Origin: Rhizobium sp. NFR07
GTDB taxonomy: Bacteria; Pseudomonadota; Alphaproteobacteria; Rhizobiales; Rhizobiaceae
DNA length: 64,000 nucleotides
Direction: 5' to 3'
Assembly (NCBI RefSeq): GCF_900111905.1
Contig: NZ_FOKM01000009.1
Span: forward strand, 62,001-126,000
Each line of letters opens with the position of its first letter. Position 1 is the stretch's first letter. Under the pieces are notes generated by a model, which did no database searches, was not told the DNA's origin, and saw nothing but the letters and a program-made list of their open reading frames with translations. The position numbers were made by a program, and so were the translations under genes. Shown piece by piece: positions 51,659 to 60,793 of this stretch.

Positions 51659-52531
51659 GTGGACTGGCTTCAGAACAGGCTTCCCGATTGGCTCGTCGAT
51701 TCGAGCGGTAAACTTCGCCTCGGCACCTGGGCGAAGGATGTCGTCGACTGGCTGACGACGAATGCGAACTGGTTTTTCGACTGGCTGTCGAACGTGCTGT
51801 CGGCCGTCATCGACGCGCTGCTGGCCGTGCTCCAGTTCCCTCACCCGCTCGTGCTCGTGGCGCTTTTCACGGTGCTTGCCTACGCGCTGCGCCGTTCGAT
51901 CGGCATCACGCTTTTCACCTGTCTTGGGCTGCTTCTGATCTATAACCAGGGCTACTGGAAGGAAACGACCGAGACGCTGGCACTGGTGCTCGCTTCCACG
52001 GTGGTCAGCATGGCGGTCGGCATTCCGCTCGGCATCGCTGCTGCAAGGCGCCAGTGGGTCTATGAGATCATGCGGCCGATCCTCGACCTGATGCAGACCA
52101 TCCCGACCTTCGTCTACCTCATACCCGCGCTCATCCTCTTCGGTCTGGGCATGGTGCCGGGCCTGATCGCCACCGTCATCTTCGCCATCCCGGCGCCGAT
52201 CCGCCTCACTCGCCTCGGCATCATCTCGACGCCTGAAGCACTGACGGAAGCGGCCGTCGCCTTTGGCGCTACGCCAGCCCAGGTGCTGCGCAAGGTGGAA
52301 CTGCCCTATGCCATGCCCCAGATCATGGCGGGCCTGACCCAGACGATCATGCTGTCGCTCTCCATGGTGGTCATCGCGGCGCTGGTCGGAGCCAATGGTC
52401 TCGGGGTACCGGTCGTGCGAGCACTCAACACGGTCAACATTGCCCGCGGCTTCGAGGCCGGGCTCTGCATCGTCATTCTCGCCATCATTCTCGACCGGCT
52501 GTTCAGAAGCGGAAAGGAAGACGCTGCATGA
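51659..52531 (+). CDS. choW: Choline ABC transporter, permease
   Basis: A 290-residue permease of the OpuA/ProW type with about six helices. ASTVVSMAVGIPLGIAAARR and the later EAAVAFGATPAQVLRKVELP (the EAA loop that docks the ATPase) are diagnostic. A GTG at 51659 preceded by GAGG is chosen over a GTG at 51647. Its end overlaps choV as ATGA. Confidence 0.92.
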   Translation: MDWLQNRLPDWLVDSSGKLRLGTWAKDVVDWLTTNANWFFDWLSNVLSAVIDALLAVLQFPHPLVLVALFTVLAYALRRSIGITLFTCLGLLLIYNQGYWKETTETLALVLASTVVSMAVGIPLGIAAARRQWVYEIMRPILDLMQTIPTFVYLIPALILFGLGMVPGLIATVIFAIPAPIRLTRLGIISTPEALTEAAVAFGATPAQVLRKVELPYAMPQIMAGLTQTIMLSLSMVVIAALVGANGLGVPVVRALNTVNIARGFEAGLCIVILAIILDRLFRSGKEDAA

Positions 52532-53607
52532 GCCTCTCGCCCAAGCCGCAAACCAGCGCCGCCGAAGCCCGGGACTGCGTGACCTTCAGCAATGTCGACA
52601 TCGTCTTCGGCGAAAGGCTGAACCAGGCGCTGCCTCTTCTCGATCAAGGCATGAGCCGAGACCAGATCAGTGCCGAGACGGGCATGGTGGTCGGGGTGGC
52701 GAATGCCAACCTTTCGGTCAAGGAAGGCGAGATCCTCGTCCTCATGGGCCTTTCCGGCTCGGGCAAGTCGACACTGCTTCGTGCGGTCAACGGTCTCGCG
52801 CCGGTCGTGCGCGGCAGCGTCAGCGTCGCGACACCTTCCGGCCCGGTCGATCCCTACCGGGCGAGCGCAAAGGTTTTGCGCGATCTGCGCATGCACAACG
52901 TCTCGATGGTCTTTCAGCAGTTCGGGCTCCTGCCTTGGCGCACGGTGGCGGAAAATGTCGGCTTCGGCCTGGAGCTTGCGGGTGTGCCGGAAGCCGAACG
53001 CAAGCGTCGGGTCGCCGAGCAGCTGGAACTGGTCAACCTCGCCCAATGGGCTGGGCGTCGCGTCGGCGAACTGTCCGGCGGCATGCAGCAGCGTGTCGGC
53101 CTGGCGCGGGCCTTCGCGACAGGCGCCCCGATCCTCCTGATGGACGAGCCCTTCTCGGCACTCGACCCGCTGATCCGCACCAAACTGCAGGATGAGCTTC
53201 TCGAATTCCAGCGCAGGCTGAAAAAGACCATCCTCTTCGTCAGTCACGATCTCGATGAGGCGTTCCGCATCGGCAATCGCATCGCCATCATGGAAGGCGG
53301 CCGCATCATCCAGTGCGGCACGCCGCAGGAAATCGTGCGCGATCCAGCCGATGACTATGTTGCGGACTTTGTGCAGCACATGAACCCGATAAGCATGCTG
53401 TCTGCCCGCGACATCATGACACCCGGCGTCACCTCCGCCGGCAATGTCCCCGTCTCGGCCTCCGCCTCGCCCGATACGCCGCTCATCGACATCCTGGATG
53501 CGCTCGCCCGCAACCGCGGAACCATCGCAATCGTCGACAATGGCGGCGTTGTCGGTTCCATCACGGCAGACGATGTCGTGGCAGGCCTGACCCGCCACAG
53601 ACGCTGA
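52528..53607 (+). CDS. choV: Choline ABC transporter, ATP-binding protein
   Basis: A 359-residue ATPase of the ProV/ChoV type. Walker A GLSGSGKSTLL, signature LSGGMQQRVGLARAF, Walker B ILLMDEPFSALD and the switch histidine in LFVSHDLDEAF are complete. The C-terminal about 70 residues resemble a single CBS-like region. It energises choline import with ChoX and ChoW; the ATGA overlap with choW couples translation. Confidence 0.94.
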   Translation: MSLSPKPQTSAAEARDCVTFSNVDIVFGERLNQALPLLDQGMSRDQISAETGMVVGVANANLSVKEGEILVLMGLSGSGKSTLLRAVNGLAPVVRGSVSVATPSGPVDPYRASAKVLRDLRMHNVSMVFQQFGLLPWRTVAENVGFGLELAGVPEAERKRRVAEQLELVNLAQWAGRRVGELSGGMQQRVGLARAFATGAPILLMDEPFSALDPLIRTKLQDELLEFQRRLKKTILFVSHDLDEAFRIGNRIAIMEGGRIIQCGTPQEIVRDPADDYVADFVQHMNPISMLSARDIMTPGVTSAGNVPVSASASPDTPLIDILDALARNRGTIAIVDNGGVVGSITADDVVAGLTRHRR

Positions 53608-53665
53608 ATCAACCGTTGAGAGCTTATTGCAACCCCCTAAACTTAACAGGGTATGTCATCTTTCA

Positions 53666-53693
53666 TATCTCGAAAATAAATGTTATAGAGATA
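53666..53693. promoter_or_regulatory. AT-rich inverted repeat upstream of the HugZ-like gene
   Basis: TATCTC (53666-53671) and GAGATA (53688-53693) lie 16 bp apart, 34 bp before the ATG, in an AT-rich stretch. It could be a regulator site, perhaps iron-related given the gene; the match to a known iron box is not clear. Confidence 0.35.
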
Positions 53694-53726
53694 AAACAAA
53701 TAACGGTTTCAACCTGAGAGTGAAGA

Positions 53727-54443
53727 ATGGCCGAGCCGGCCCAGTTGCTGCGCCCCACGGACGATGAAGCACGCGAGCTTGCTCGCCTGCTTGTGCGCGG
53801 CGCGCGCTACATGTCGCTCGCAGTCATTGATGCAGCAACGGGCTTTCCGTCCGTCAGCCGCGCCCTGACAGCCATCGATCTGGACGGCACGCCTGTCGTG
53901 CTCGTGTCGGCGCTCTCCGGGCACACAAAGGGCCTCCTGGCGGATGCCCGCTGCTCGCTGCTTGCCGGCGAACCTGGGAAAGGCGATCCGCTGGCCCATG
54001 CCCGCATCACGGTCCAGTGCCTGGCCGAGGTGATCGAACGCGATAGCGTCGCCCACGCCCGCATCAGGCAGAGATTTATCCAGCGCCATCCCAAGGCGCA
54101 GCTTTATGTAGACTTTCCGGACTTCCGGTTTTTCCGGCTGGTCCCGCAACAGGCATCGCTGAACGGCGGCTTTGGGCGCGCCTACGCCTTGTCCGGCGAT
54201 GACCTGATCATGGCAACTGCGACCGACGAATCGGCCTGGACGCAGTTGCAGGAAAAGCTTGGCGATCTCAAGCCTCAAGCGGCCAATCTGGCTGCAAGGC
54301 TGGGGCTCGGCGACAAGAACTGGCGCTTCGGCTTGGCCGATCCGGCAGGAATAGACCTAATCTCGGGCGATCTGCTCGTCAGGCATGAGTTTTCGCATAC
54401 GAAATATTTGCCTGACGACGTCATGTATTATATTTACGAATAA
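53727..54443 (+). CDS. HugZ/HutZ-like heme-utilisation protein
   Basis: A 238-residue protein of the split-barrel FMN/heme fold. The N-terminal about 150 residues match the pyridoxamine-oxidase-like fold of HugZ (ARLLVRGARYMSLAVIDAAT, LVSALSGHTKGLLADARC), then DFPDFRFFRLVPQQASLNGG, and a C-terminal DUF2470-like heme-binding part with HEFSHTKYL. Relatives bind and break down heme to release iron. It fits with the heme-type receptor elsewhere in the window, though not adjacent. Confidence 0.87.
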   Translation: MAEPAQLLRPTDDEARELARLLVRGARYMSLAVIDAATGFPSVSRALTAIDLDGTPVVLVSALSGHTKGLLADARCSLLAGEPGKGDPLAHARITVQCLAEVIERDSVAHARIRQRFIQRHPKAQLYVDFPDFRFFRLVPQQASLNGGFGRAYALSGDDLIMATATDESAWTQLQEKLGDLKPQAANLAARLGLGDKNWRFGLADPAGIDLISGDLLVRHEFSHTKYLPDDVMYYIYE

Positions 54444-54568
54444 TCTAAAGTGCAGTTTGAACTACCCGAAATTTAGGGGATATACAAATTCTGGCCATGC
54501 CGCCTAACATCATAAAAAATGGAAATGATGAATTACGCGGCTGTTATGGAGACGAGGGGAAAGAGTTG

Positions 54569-54889
54569 ATGGATAAGGTACCGCTTTCTGAACATTCGAA
54601 TGCTGCCGCAGGACTCCTGTCGGCAATGGCCAATCCGAAGCGACTGATGATTCTCTGCTGCTTGGTCAAAGGCGAAGTTGCTGTAGGCGCCCTCGCCACC
54701 CGCGTTGGCCTCAGCCAGTCCGCGCTGTCGCAGCATCTGTCCAAGCTTCGCGCTCAGAAGCTGGTCAAGACCCGCCGCGACGCCCAGACGATCTACTATT
54801 CCAGCTCGTCGGAATCGGTGCTGAAGATCCTCAACAGCCTCGAAGACATCTACATCACTTCCGAGCGCAAGACGTCAGCAGCTGCCTGA
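54569..54889 (+). CDS. nolR: NolR-like ArsR regulator
   Basis: A 106-residue ArsR-family winged-helix protein. GLLSAMANPKRLMILCCLVK, AVGALATRVGLSQSALSQHL and SKLRAQKLVKTRRDAQTIYY closely follow NolR of Sinorhizobium, a regulator of nodulation, conjugation and growth genes that is also found in non-nodulating Rhizobiaceae. It has no metal-binding CxC motif. The ATG at 54569 follows an AG-rich site; one at 54497 is possible. Confidence 0.87.
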   Translation: MDKVPLSEHSNAAAGLLSAMANPKRLMILCCLVKGEVAVGALATRVGLSQSALSQHLSKLRAQKLVKTRRDAQTIYYSSSSESVLKILNSLEDIYITSERKTSAAA

Positions 54890-55269
54890 TCCATTTGGAT
54901 CGGTCCAAATGTGATATCCTGGGGGTTTTGCGCAAACTTGCTACTCTGTCGGGGGGCAGAGTAAAAAGTTCGCCGACACCGGATGGTTCTGTCACCTGGA
55001 CCAGAGATGGCCATGAGCGCGAAATGATGTTTCGCTGCAGGCCAGAGGCATGCCCCAGCCGGATTTGAGCGGCGCGGCATGCGAGCTACTACGACAAGCC
55101 AATTTTTCCTGCGCCTCGCACTCTTCATCCGGTGCGAACGCAGACACGCGTGGCGATCAGCTCATTGGCCGGTCACGTAGCGGTGGATGGTTGAGCCGGT
55201 CGTGCTCGGAACATTTTGTACTTCTGTTACAGATCGTTAGTATTGCCTCCTGAACTGGAGACGATCGAA
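54890..55269. other. 380-bp intergenic region with two short hairpins
   Basis: This gap between nolR and ade holds no convincing gene. Near its left end are two hairpins: CATTTGGA-TCGG-TCCAAATG (54892-54911) right after nolR, and TACTCTG...CAGAGTA (54942-54963) with a GGGGGG loop. Neither is followed by a strong T-run. The rest (55000-55250) has no repeat or promoter I can support. A small RNA is possible but not shown. Confidence 0.5.
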
Positions 55270-56964
55270 ATGTCCACGCGGCTTGAAAAACTGATCGATC
55301 AAGGCACGGGCCGCGAGCCGGCTGATATCGTGCTGAAGGGCGGAAGGTTCTTCGACCTCGTCACCGGCGAGCTCGTGGCATCCGACATCGCCATCTGCGG
55401 CGACCGCATCGTCGGTACCTGCGGCGACTATTCAGGCAGGACCGAGATCGATATTACCGGCAGGATCGTCGTCCCCGGCTTCATCGACACCCATCTCCAT
55501 ATCGAATCCTCGCTCGTGACGCCGCATGAATTCGATCGATGCGTTCTCCCCTACGGGGTGACGACAGCGATCAGCGATCCGCACGAGATTGCCAATGTCA
55601 TCGGCGCCGAGGGCATCCGATATTTCCTGGATTCCGCCGAGCAGACGATCATGGACATTCGGGTCCAGCTGTCGTCCTGCGTGCCGGCCACGCATCTGGA
55701 GACTGCAGGGGCAGACCTGCCGATCGAAAAGCTGCTCCCCTTCCGCGATCACCCTAAGGTCATCGGCCTTGCCGAGTTCATGAATTTCCCAGGCGTCATC
55801 CACAAGGATCCCGTCTGCATGGCCAAGCTCGACGCCTTCTATGGCGATCATATCGACGGCCACGCCCCTCTTCTGCGCGGCAACGACCTGAACGGCTATC
55901 TCGCCGCCGGCATCCGCACGGAGCACGAGAGCACCACCGCCGAGGAGGCGCTCGAAAAGATCCGCAAGGGCATGCACGTCCTCGTCCGCGAGGGCTCGGT
56001 CTCCAAGGATCTCCATGCCCTGATGCCGATCATCACCGAACGCCTGTCGCCTTACCTCGCGCTCTGCACCGACGACCGCAATCCGCTCGACATCGCCGAA
56101 CAGGGCCATCTCGACTACATGATCCGCACAGCGATCGCGGCCGGCGTCGAACCGCTCGCGATCTACCGCGCGGCCTCCATCTCGGCTGCCAAGGCGTTCG
56201 GCCTCACCGACCGCGGCCTCGTCGCCCCCGGCTGGCGGGCAGACCTCGTCATCATCGACAGCCTCGAGAACTGCAAGGCCGACATGGTCTTCTCCGCCGG
56301 CCGCCGCGTCACCGACGAGCTCTTCGCCACCCGCAAGCCCGTCGCCCCGGTCGGCCTACACAGCGTCAAGGCAAGGCCGGTCCAGGCAATGCATTTCGGC
56401 GTCCCCTATTCGGAAGCCGATACCCCGGTCATCGGCGTCATGCCCGGCAAGATCATCACCGAGCACCGTCGCTATCGCCTGCCCGCCGCCGGCAATCAGG
56501 CCGGCGTCGATCTCGACCGCGACATCATCAAGGTCGCCGTCATCGAACGCCACGGCAAGAACGGCAACCACGCCAACGGCTTCGTCCAGGGCTTTGGCCT
56601 GAAAAAGGGCGCGATCGCCTCCACTGTCGGCCATGACAGCCACAATATCTGCGTCGTCGGCGTCTCGGAGGACGACATGGCGCTCGCCGCCAACAGGCTC
56701 GGCGAGATCCAGGGCGGCTTCGTCGTCGTCGAAGACGGCAAGGTGACCGGCGAAATCGCCCTTCCGATCGCCGGCCTGATGAGCGAGCAGCCTTATGAAT
56801 GGGTGCGCGATACGCTGCACGACCTGAGAAAAACCGCCTATGCCCTTGGAACGCAACTCGAAGAGCCCTTCCTGCAGGTCGCCTTCCTACCCCTGCCCGT
56901 CATCCCTCACCTGAAGATCTCCGACCGGGGCATGGTGGATGTCGACAAGTTTCAGCTGATCTGA
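55270..56964 (+). CDS. ade: Adenine deaminase
   Basis: A 564-residue amidohydrolase converting adenine to hypoxanthine. Metal ligands HLHIESS (about residue 75-81) and the SDPHEIANVIG motif that follows are typical of Ade, with the C-terminal VGHDSHNICVVG and ALPIAGLMS of the family. GGAGACGATCGAA precedes the ATG at 55270; the frame is open back to 55216. It is followed by a strong branched terminator-like hairpin. Confidence 0.94.
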   Translation: MSTRLEKLIDQGTGREPADIVLKGGRFFDLVTGELVASDIAICGDRIVGTCGDYSGRTEIDITGRIVVPGFIDTHLHIESSLVTPHEFDRCVLPYGVTTAISDPHEIANVIGAEGIRYFLDSAEQTIMDIRVQLSSCVPATHLETAGADLPIEKLLPFRDHPKVIGLAEFMNFPGVIHKDPVCMAKLDAFYGDHIDGHAPLLRGNDLNGYLAAGIRTEHESTTAEEALEKIRKGMHVLVREGSVSKDLHALMPIITERLSPYLALCTDDRNPLDIAEQGHLDYMIRTAIAAGVEPLAIYRAASISAAKAFGLTDRGLVAPGWRADLVIIDSLENCKADMVFSAGRRVTDELFATRKPVAPVGLHSVKARPVQAMHFGVPYSEADTPVIGVMPGKIITEHRRYRLPAAGNQAGVDLDRDIIKVAVIERHGKNGNHANGFVQGFGLKKGAIASTVGHDSHNICVVGVSEDDMALAANRLGEIQGGFVVVEDGKVTGEIALPIAGLMSEQPYEWVRDTLHDLRKTAYALGTQLEEPFLQVAFLPLPVIPHLKISDRGMVDVDKFQLI

Positions 56965-57038
56965 GCAGGTCGCGTCAGAGGAACAGGTATCGGGCGCTGG
57001 AAAAACACCGAGCGGCCTCCACTTTTCCATAGGTTGCG

Positions 57039-57087
57039 AAAACCTGGCCTCGCGAGTTCTCTTCTTGCGAAATCCAGGCCAGGTTTT
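57039..57087 (+). terminator. Branched hairpin with T-run after ade
   Basis: AAAACCTGGCCT (57039-57050) pairs with AGGCCAGGTTTT (57076-57087); the 25-nt loop holds a further TCGC/GCGA pairing, and TTTTTA closes it. It is a likely terminator for ade. Confidence 0.75.
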
Positions 57088-57237
57088 TACAGATCTTCCG
57101 CCGGGCGAAAGTCAAACATGACTCGCCCGACGCATCGTCCGCATGCTCATCCGTCTTTCGTCACATTGGCTGTGGCGCCTGGAAGACGGCGAAGCGGACG
57201 TTCATCGCGGGTATAATCCCATCCAAGGAGACCAGAC

Positions 57238-58344
57238 ATGAACTTCAAGACCCTCATCGGGGCAACTGCCCTCGCTTCCACCCTGTTTTCGTCGCTGGCC
57301 CATGCGGATATCACCATCGGCCTGATCGCGCCGCTGACAGGCCCGGTCGCCGCCTATGGCGCCCAGGTCAAGAACGGCGTCGAGACTGCCATTGCCGTCA
57401 TCAACGAGAACGGCGGCGTGCTCGGCGAAAAGCTCGTTCTGAAGGCTGCAGATGACGCGGCTGAACCGAAGCAGGGCGTATCTGCCGCAAACCAGCTGAT
57501 CGGCGAAGGCGTCCAGTTCGTCGTCGGCCCCGTGACTTCGGGCGTCGCGGTTCCGGCATCCGACGCGATGGCCGAAAACGGTGTACTCATGGTCACCCCG
57601 ACGGCCACGACGCCGACGCTGACAAGCCGCGGCCTGGAAACCGTGCTGCGCACCTGCGGCCGTGACGACCAGCAGGCAGAAGTGGCTGCGCAATACGTGC
57701 TGAAGTCCCTCAAGGACAAGCACATCGCCATCATCGACGACAAGGGCGCCTATGGCAAAGGTCTGGCCGACGCCTTCAAGGCCACGCTCAACGCCGGCGG
57801 CGTCACCGAAGTCGTCAACGAATCCGTCACTCCCGGCGACAAGGATTTCAGCGCTCTTGTGACCAAGCTGAAGGCGCAAAATGTCGATGTGATCTATTTC
57901 GGCGGCTACCACCCGGAAGGCGGCCTGCTCGTCCGCCAGCTTTCGGATGCCGGCGTGAAGGCCACCCTCATCGGCGGCGACGGCCTGTCCAACAGCGAAT
58001 ACTGGACGATCGGCACCGCGGCTGCCGCTGGAACGATCTTCACCAATGCCTCCGACGCCACCAAGAACCCGGACTCGAAGGCCGCGGCCGATGCGCTTGC
58101 CGCACGCAACATCCCGGCCGAAGCCTTCACGCTGAACGCCTATGCCGCCGTCGAAGTCATCAAGGCCGGCATCGAGAAGGCAAAATCGGCGGAAGATGCC
58201 GCAGCCGTGGCAGCAGCCCTCAAGTCGGGCGAACCGATCCCGACCGCAATCGGCAAGCTCACCTATGGCGAGACCGGCGACCTCACCTCGCAGAGCTTCT
58301 CGCTGTTCAAGTGGGAAGACGGCAAGATCGTCGCCGCGGAATAA
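57238..58344 (+). CDS. LivK-type branched-chain amino acid binding protein
   Basis: A 368-residue periplasmic binding protein with a signal peptide (cleavage after AHA, residue about 23). ITIGLIAPLTGPVAAYGAQV and the later VVGPVTSGVAVPASDAMAEN are typical of Leu/Ile/Val and broad-specificity amino acid receptors. No liv permease or ATPase genes are adjacent, so it must use a transporter encoded elsewhere. AAGGAGA precedes the ATG. Confidence 0.93.
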   Translation: MNFKTLIGATALASTLFSSLAHADITIGLIAPLTGPVAAYGAQVKNGVETAIAVINENGGVLGEKLVLKAADDAAEPKQGVSAANQLIGEGVQFVVGPVTSGVAVPASDAMAENGVLMVTPTATTPTLTSRGLETVLRTCGRDDQQAEVAAQYVLKSLKDKHIAIIDDKGAYGKGLADAFKATLNAGGVTEVVNESVTPGDKDFSALVTKLKAQNVDVIYFGGYHPEGGLLVRQLSDAGVKATLIGGDGLSNSEYWTIGTAAAAGTIFTNASDATKNPDSKAAADALAARNIPAEAFTLNAYAAVEVIKAGIEKAKSAEDAAAVAAALKSGEPIPTAIGKLTYGETGDLTSQSFSLFKWEDGKIVAAE

Positions 58345-58485
58345 TCTGACAACGGTCTTCCGGCGGCACTTCAAGAATTGCCGCCGGAAGACATCCATCT
58401 CAAAGCCTCAAGCTCTGCCGCCTTCCCGTCAGACAGGCCCTTAAAGCCCTGCATCCTCCCTCTTCCGGCCAGCTCGCAATTATTA

Positions 58486-58537
58486 AACCGATCGGTTGAC
58501 AATCCATCTCGGTAAGCGCAAATTCAACCACATGGTT
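58486..58537. promoter_or_regulatory. Promoter with two AACC-N4-GGTT operators
   Basis: AACCGATCGGTT (58486-58497) overlaps a consensus -35 TTGACA (58496-58501); AACCACATGGTT (58526-58537), itself the centre of a 22-bp palindrome with 10-bp arms (58521-58542), covers the ArsR start codon. Both fit AACC-N4-GGTT with centres 40 bp apart. This is a strong candidate autoregulatory site for the ArsR protein. Confidence 0.7.
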
Positions 58538-58936
58538 GAATTACACACACAAGAGATCGACACCGTTTTTCATGCGCTGAGCGATGCCACGCGCCGCCAG
58601 ATGCTGCGGGAACTGACACGCGGCGAACGCACGGTCGGCCAGCTGGCCGAGCCCTACGCCATGTCGCTCGCCGCCGCCTCCAAGCATATCAAGGTTCTGG
58701 AGGGTGCCGGCCTCGTCCGCCGCGAAATTCAGGGCCGCACCCATCTCTGCCGCCTCGATCCGCGCCCGCTCGCCACGGCACACGAATGGCTGTCCTTCTA
58801 CGAACACTTCTGGACCGACCGTCTGGACGCCCTCGAACGCCTGCTCAGGGAGGACGACGCCCGAAAGGCCGCGGCCAAAAAATCAGCCGCCCATCCTGCC
58901 CCCAAGCCCGCATCGAAATCTGGAAATGAACCTTGA
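58532..58936 (+). CDS. ArsR-family regulator of the SRPBCC operon
   Basis: A 134-residue winged-helix regulator (FHALSDATRRQMLRELTRGE, then MSLAAASKHIKVLEGAGLV) without metal-binding cysteines near the recognition helix. The C-terminus is Lys/Ala/Pro-rich. This type is regularly encoded next to an SRPBCC (AHSA1) protein, as here. The ATG lies inside a palindrome that probably is its own operator, so it should repress itself and the two genes behind it. Confidence 0.88.
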   Translation: MVELHTQEIDTVFHALSDATRRQMLRELTRGERTVGQLAEPYAMSLAAASKHIKVLEGAGLVRREIQGRTHLCRLDPRPLATAHEWLSFYEHFWTDRLDALERLLREDDARKAAAKKSAAHPAPKPASKSGNEP

Positions 58937-58957
58937 ATCAAAACTGGGAGAAGACCG

Positions 58958-59491
58958 ATGAACAGCATGAATCTATTGGAAAAATACGGCACCGTGACTG
59001 CGCCTTCGGAGATCACGATCCAGCGCAAGCTGCCGGGACCGATCGAGCGCATATGGGACTATCTGACCGACAGCGACCTGCGCCGGCAATGGCTCGCCTC
59101 GGGCATCATGCCGTCGGAACCGGGCGGCACGTTCGAACTCGTCTGGCGCAATGACGAACTGACCGATGGCGCGGAAGCCCGCCCCGAGGGCTTTCCCGAG
59201 GAGCAGCGGATGACGAGCGAGATCGTTCTCTTTGAGGCTCCACATCGCCTCGCCTTCACCTGGCCACCGCGCGGCGAAGTCTCGATCGAGCTCAAAGCCA
59301 TCGGCTCGGATGTGCTCCTCACCCTCATCCACAAACGCATCTCGGACCGCAAGAACATGACCATGGTCGGCGCCGGCTGGCACATGCATCTCGATATCCT
59401 CGCCGCCAAGACCGAGGGGCGCAAGCCCGAACCTTTCTGGCAGGGCTGGCAGCGGCTGCGGGACGAATACGAGCGGCTCATTCCGCAGTGA
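58958..59491 (+). CDS. SRPBCC (AHSA1-like) domain protein
   Basis: A 177-residue single-domain protein of the START/SRPBCC helix-grip fold: TIQRKLPGPIERIWDYLTDS, then a strand-rich core with FELVWRNDEL and VSIELKAIGSDVLLTLIHKR, and a C-terminal helix that would line a hydrophobic pocket. Ligand unknown. Second gene of the ArsR operon, with GGGAGAA before its ATG. Confidence 0.87.
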   Translation: MNSMNLLEKYGTVTAPSEITIQRKLPGPIERIWDYLTDSDLRRQWLASGIMPSEPGGTFELVWRNDELTDGAEARPEGFPEEQRMTSEIVLFEAPHRLAFTWPPRGEVSIELKAIGSDVLLTLIHKRISDRKNMTMVGAGWHMHLDILAAKTEGRKPEPFWQGWQRLRDEYERLIPQ

Positions 59492-59571
59492 GCCTCCTGC
59501 CCCTGCCGGCCTTCGGATCGGCAGGGGCAGCCCTCTGACTGACGATCGACCATTCAAACATGGAGACACTC

Positions 59572-59988
59572 ATGAGCAGGCCATTTATCGGCGGCTGCGC
59601 CTGCGGCGCCGTTCGCTATCATATTACGGGTGAACCGGTCGCCATGGTCGATTGCCAGTGCCGGCAATGCCAACGCGAAAGCGGCACCGGCCATACGTCC
59701 AACCTCGTCTTCACAGGCGCGACAGTGAAACTCGAAGGCCAGCCAAACCATTGGCAATCCACCGGTGACGGCGGGACGGTCAAAAGCCGCGCCTTCTGCG
59801 CCACCTGCGGCGCGCCCGTCTACATGACCTTCCCCGCCATGCCGGACTATTTCGTCATCCGCGCAGCAAGCCTCGACGAACCCGAGCGCTACCACCCCCA
59901 GATCGTCACCTGGACCGACGGCGCTCAGCCGTGGGACCGGATCGATCCGTCTTTAACCACCTTCGCGAAAATGCCGCCGACCAATTGA
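59572..59988 (+). CDS. GFA-family protein (glutathione-dependent formaldehyde-activating enzyme-like)
   Basis: A 138-residue zinc protein of the GFA/DUF636 fold. Cysteines for zinc are visible in GGCACGAVRYH, DCQCRQCQRESG and AFCATCGAPVY. The founding member helps formaldehyde bind glutathione, but most relatives have unknown roles. An ATG at 59560 is possible; the one at 59572 has GGAGACACTC before it. Third gene of the ArsR operon. Confidence 0.85.
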   Translation: MSRPFIGGCACGAVRYHITGEPVAMVDCQCRQCQRESGTGHTSNLVFTGATVKLEGQPNHWQSTGDGGTVKSRAFCATCGAPVYMTFPAMPDYFVIRAASLDEPERYHPQIVTWTDGAQPWDRIDPSLTTFAKMPPTN

Positions 59989-60000
59989 GGAAAGGAGCGG

Positions 60001-60576
60001 TCAACTGATCACATCGTTAGGAGAAAACCTCCAGTAGAGGTAGCAAAGCGCATTCGACAGATTATCGAATTTGCTGTTCAGCGTTTTGAGTTGATACACA
60101 GTCGCTTCCGCGGCCTTATCCTCATCTGAATAAGCTAGCGTCAGATGTTGATCACCTTCGGAAGCGGTCATTTCACGCGTGCTTTTCAGTATTGAAAATT
60201 CAACATTCTTCTGGCGGAAAGCTATCGAAAGAGCCTCCACAAGCCCGTCGAAATCGTAGCTGGGCGGGTTGTAGCCATTATTTCTCGCGATTTTGCGGAA
60301 TTCCGGCGCACCTGAGATCATATTGTAGGAGTAATCGAGTGCATCGGAGAACGCTGAGAATGCAGATGCATCTTGCAACGTGCCACGACTCCAGTTCTCG
60401 ACAATCCAAAATCCGTCCCTTGCCAGCACGAAATGCGCCTCGTTTGCCGGAGGTGCGTCTTGAGAATTGCCGACGAAGATATCGACCTGGTATCTCTTTT
60501 GGATGCCCGCCTGTTCAATCCGCTCGAAATACGCGGCGACGATTGAACTTCTCGCTGTATCATACATCTCCAACAC
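60001..60576 (-). CDS. Orphan protein of unknown function
   Basis: A 191-residue soluble protein with no signal peptide or membrane segment. It has a mixed alpha/beta look (AHFVLARDGFWIVENWSRGT, LKTLNSKFDNLSNALCYLYW). No family recognised. Composition is somewhat less GC-rich than its neighbours. The start is a GTG at 60576 or ATG at 60567. It lies on the opposite strand between the ArsR operon and nspC, convergent with the former, which suggests an insertion. Confidence 0.62.
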   Translation of the reverse strand: MLEMYDTARSSIVAAYFERIEQAGIQKRYQVDIFVGNSQDAPPANEAHFVLARDGFWIVENWSRGTLQDASAFSAFSDALDYSYNMISGAPEFRKIARNNGYNPPSYDFDGLVEALSIAFRQKNVEFSILKSTREMTASEGDQHLTLAYSDEDKAAEATVYQLKTLNSKFDNLSNALCYLYWRFSPNDVIS

Positions 60577-60793
60577 CCTCGCACTCGCCTCAGGCGCGCC
60601 GGTCCCCAGCGCATATTACGTCCTTCCCGGTAGACGCGGCACGCCGTCTCGTTGGTCCGCCTCCAACAAATATGTAACCAGACACGCCTATCATAAGCCC
60701 GAAGTTTGTCGTCAGGTCTTGAAGATGACAGCCTTGTCAGGCAATAGGCCCCTTCAAGTTTTAGAAAGACTGTAAGAAGGCCGGCCGAACGAG

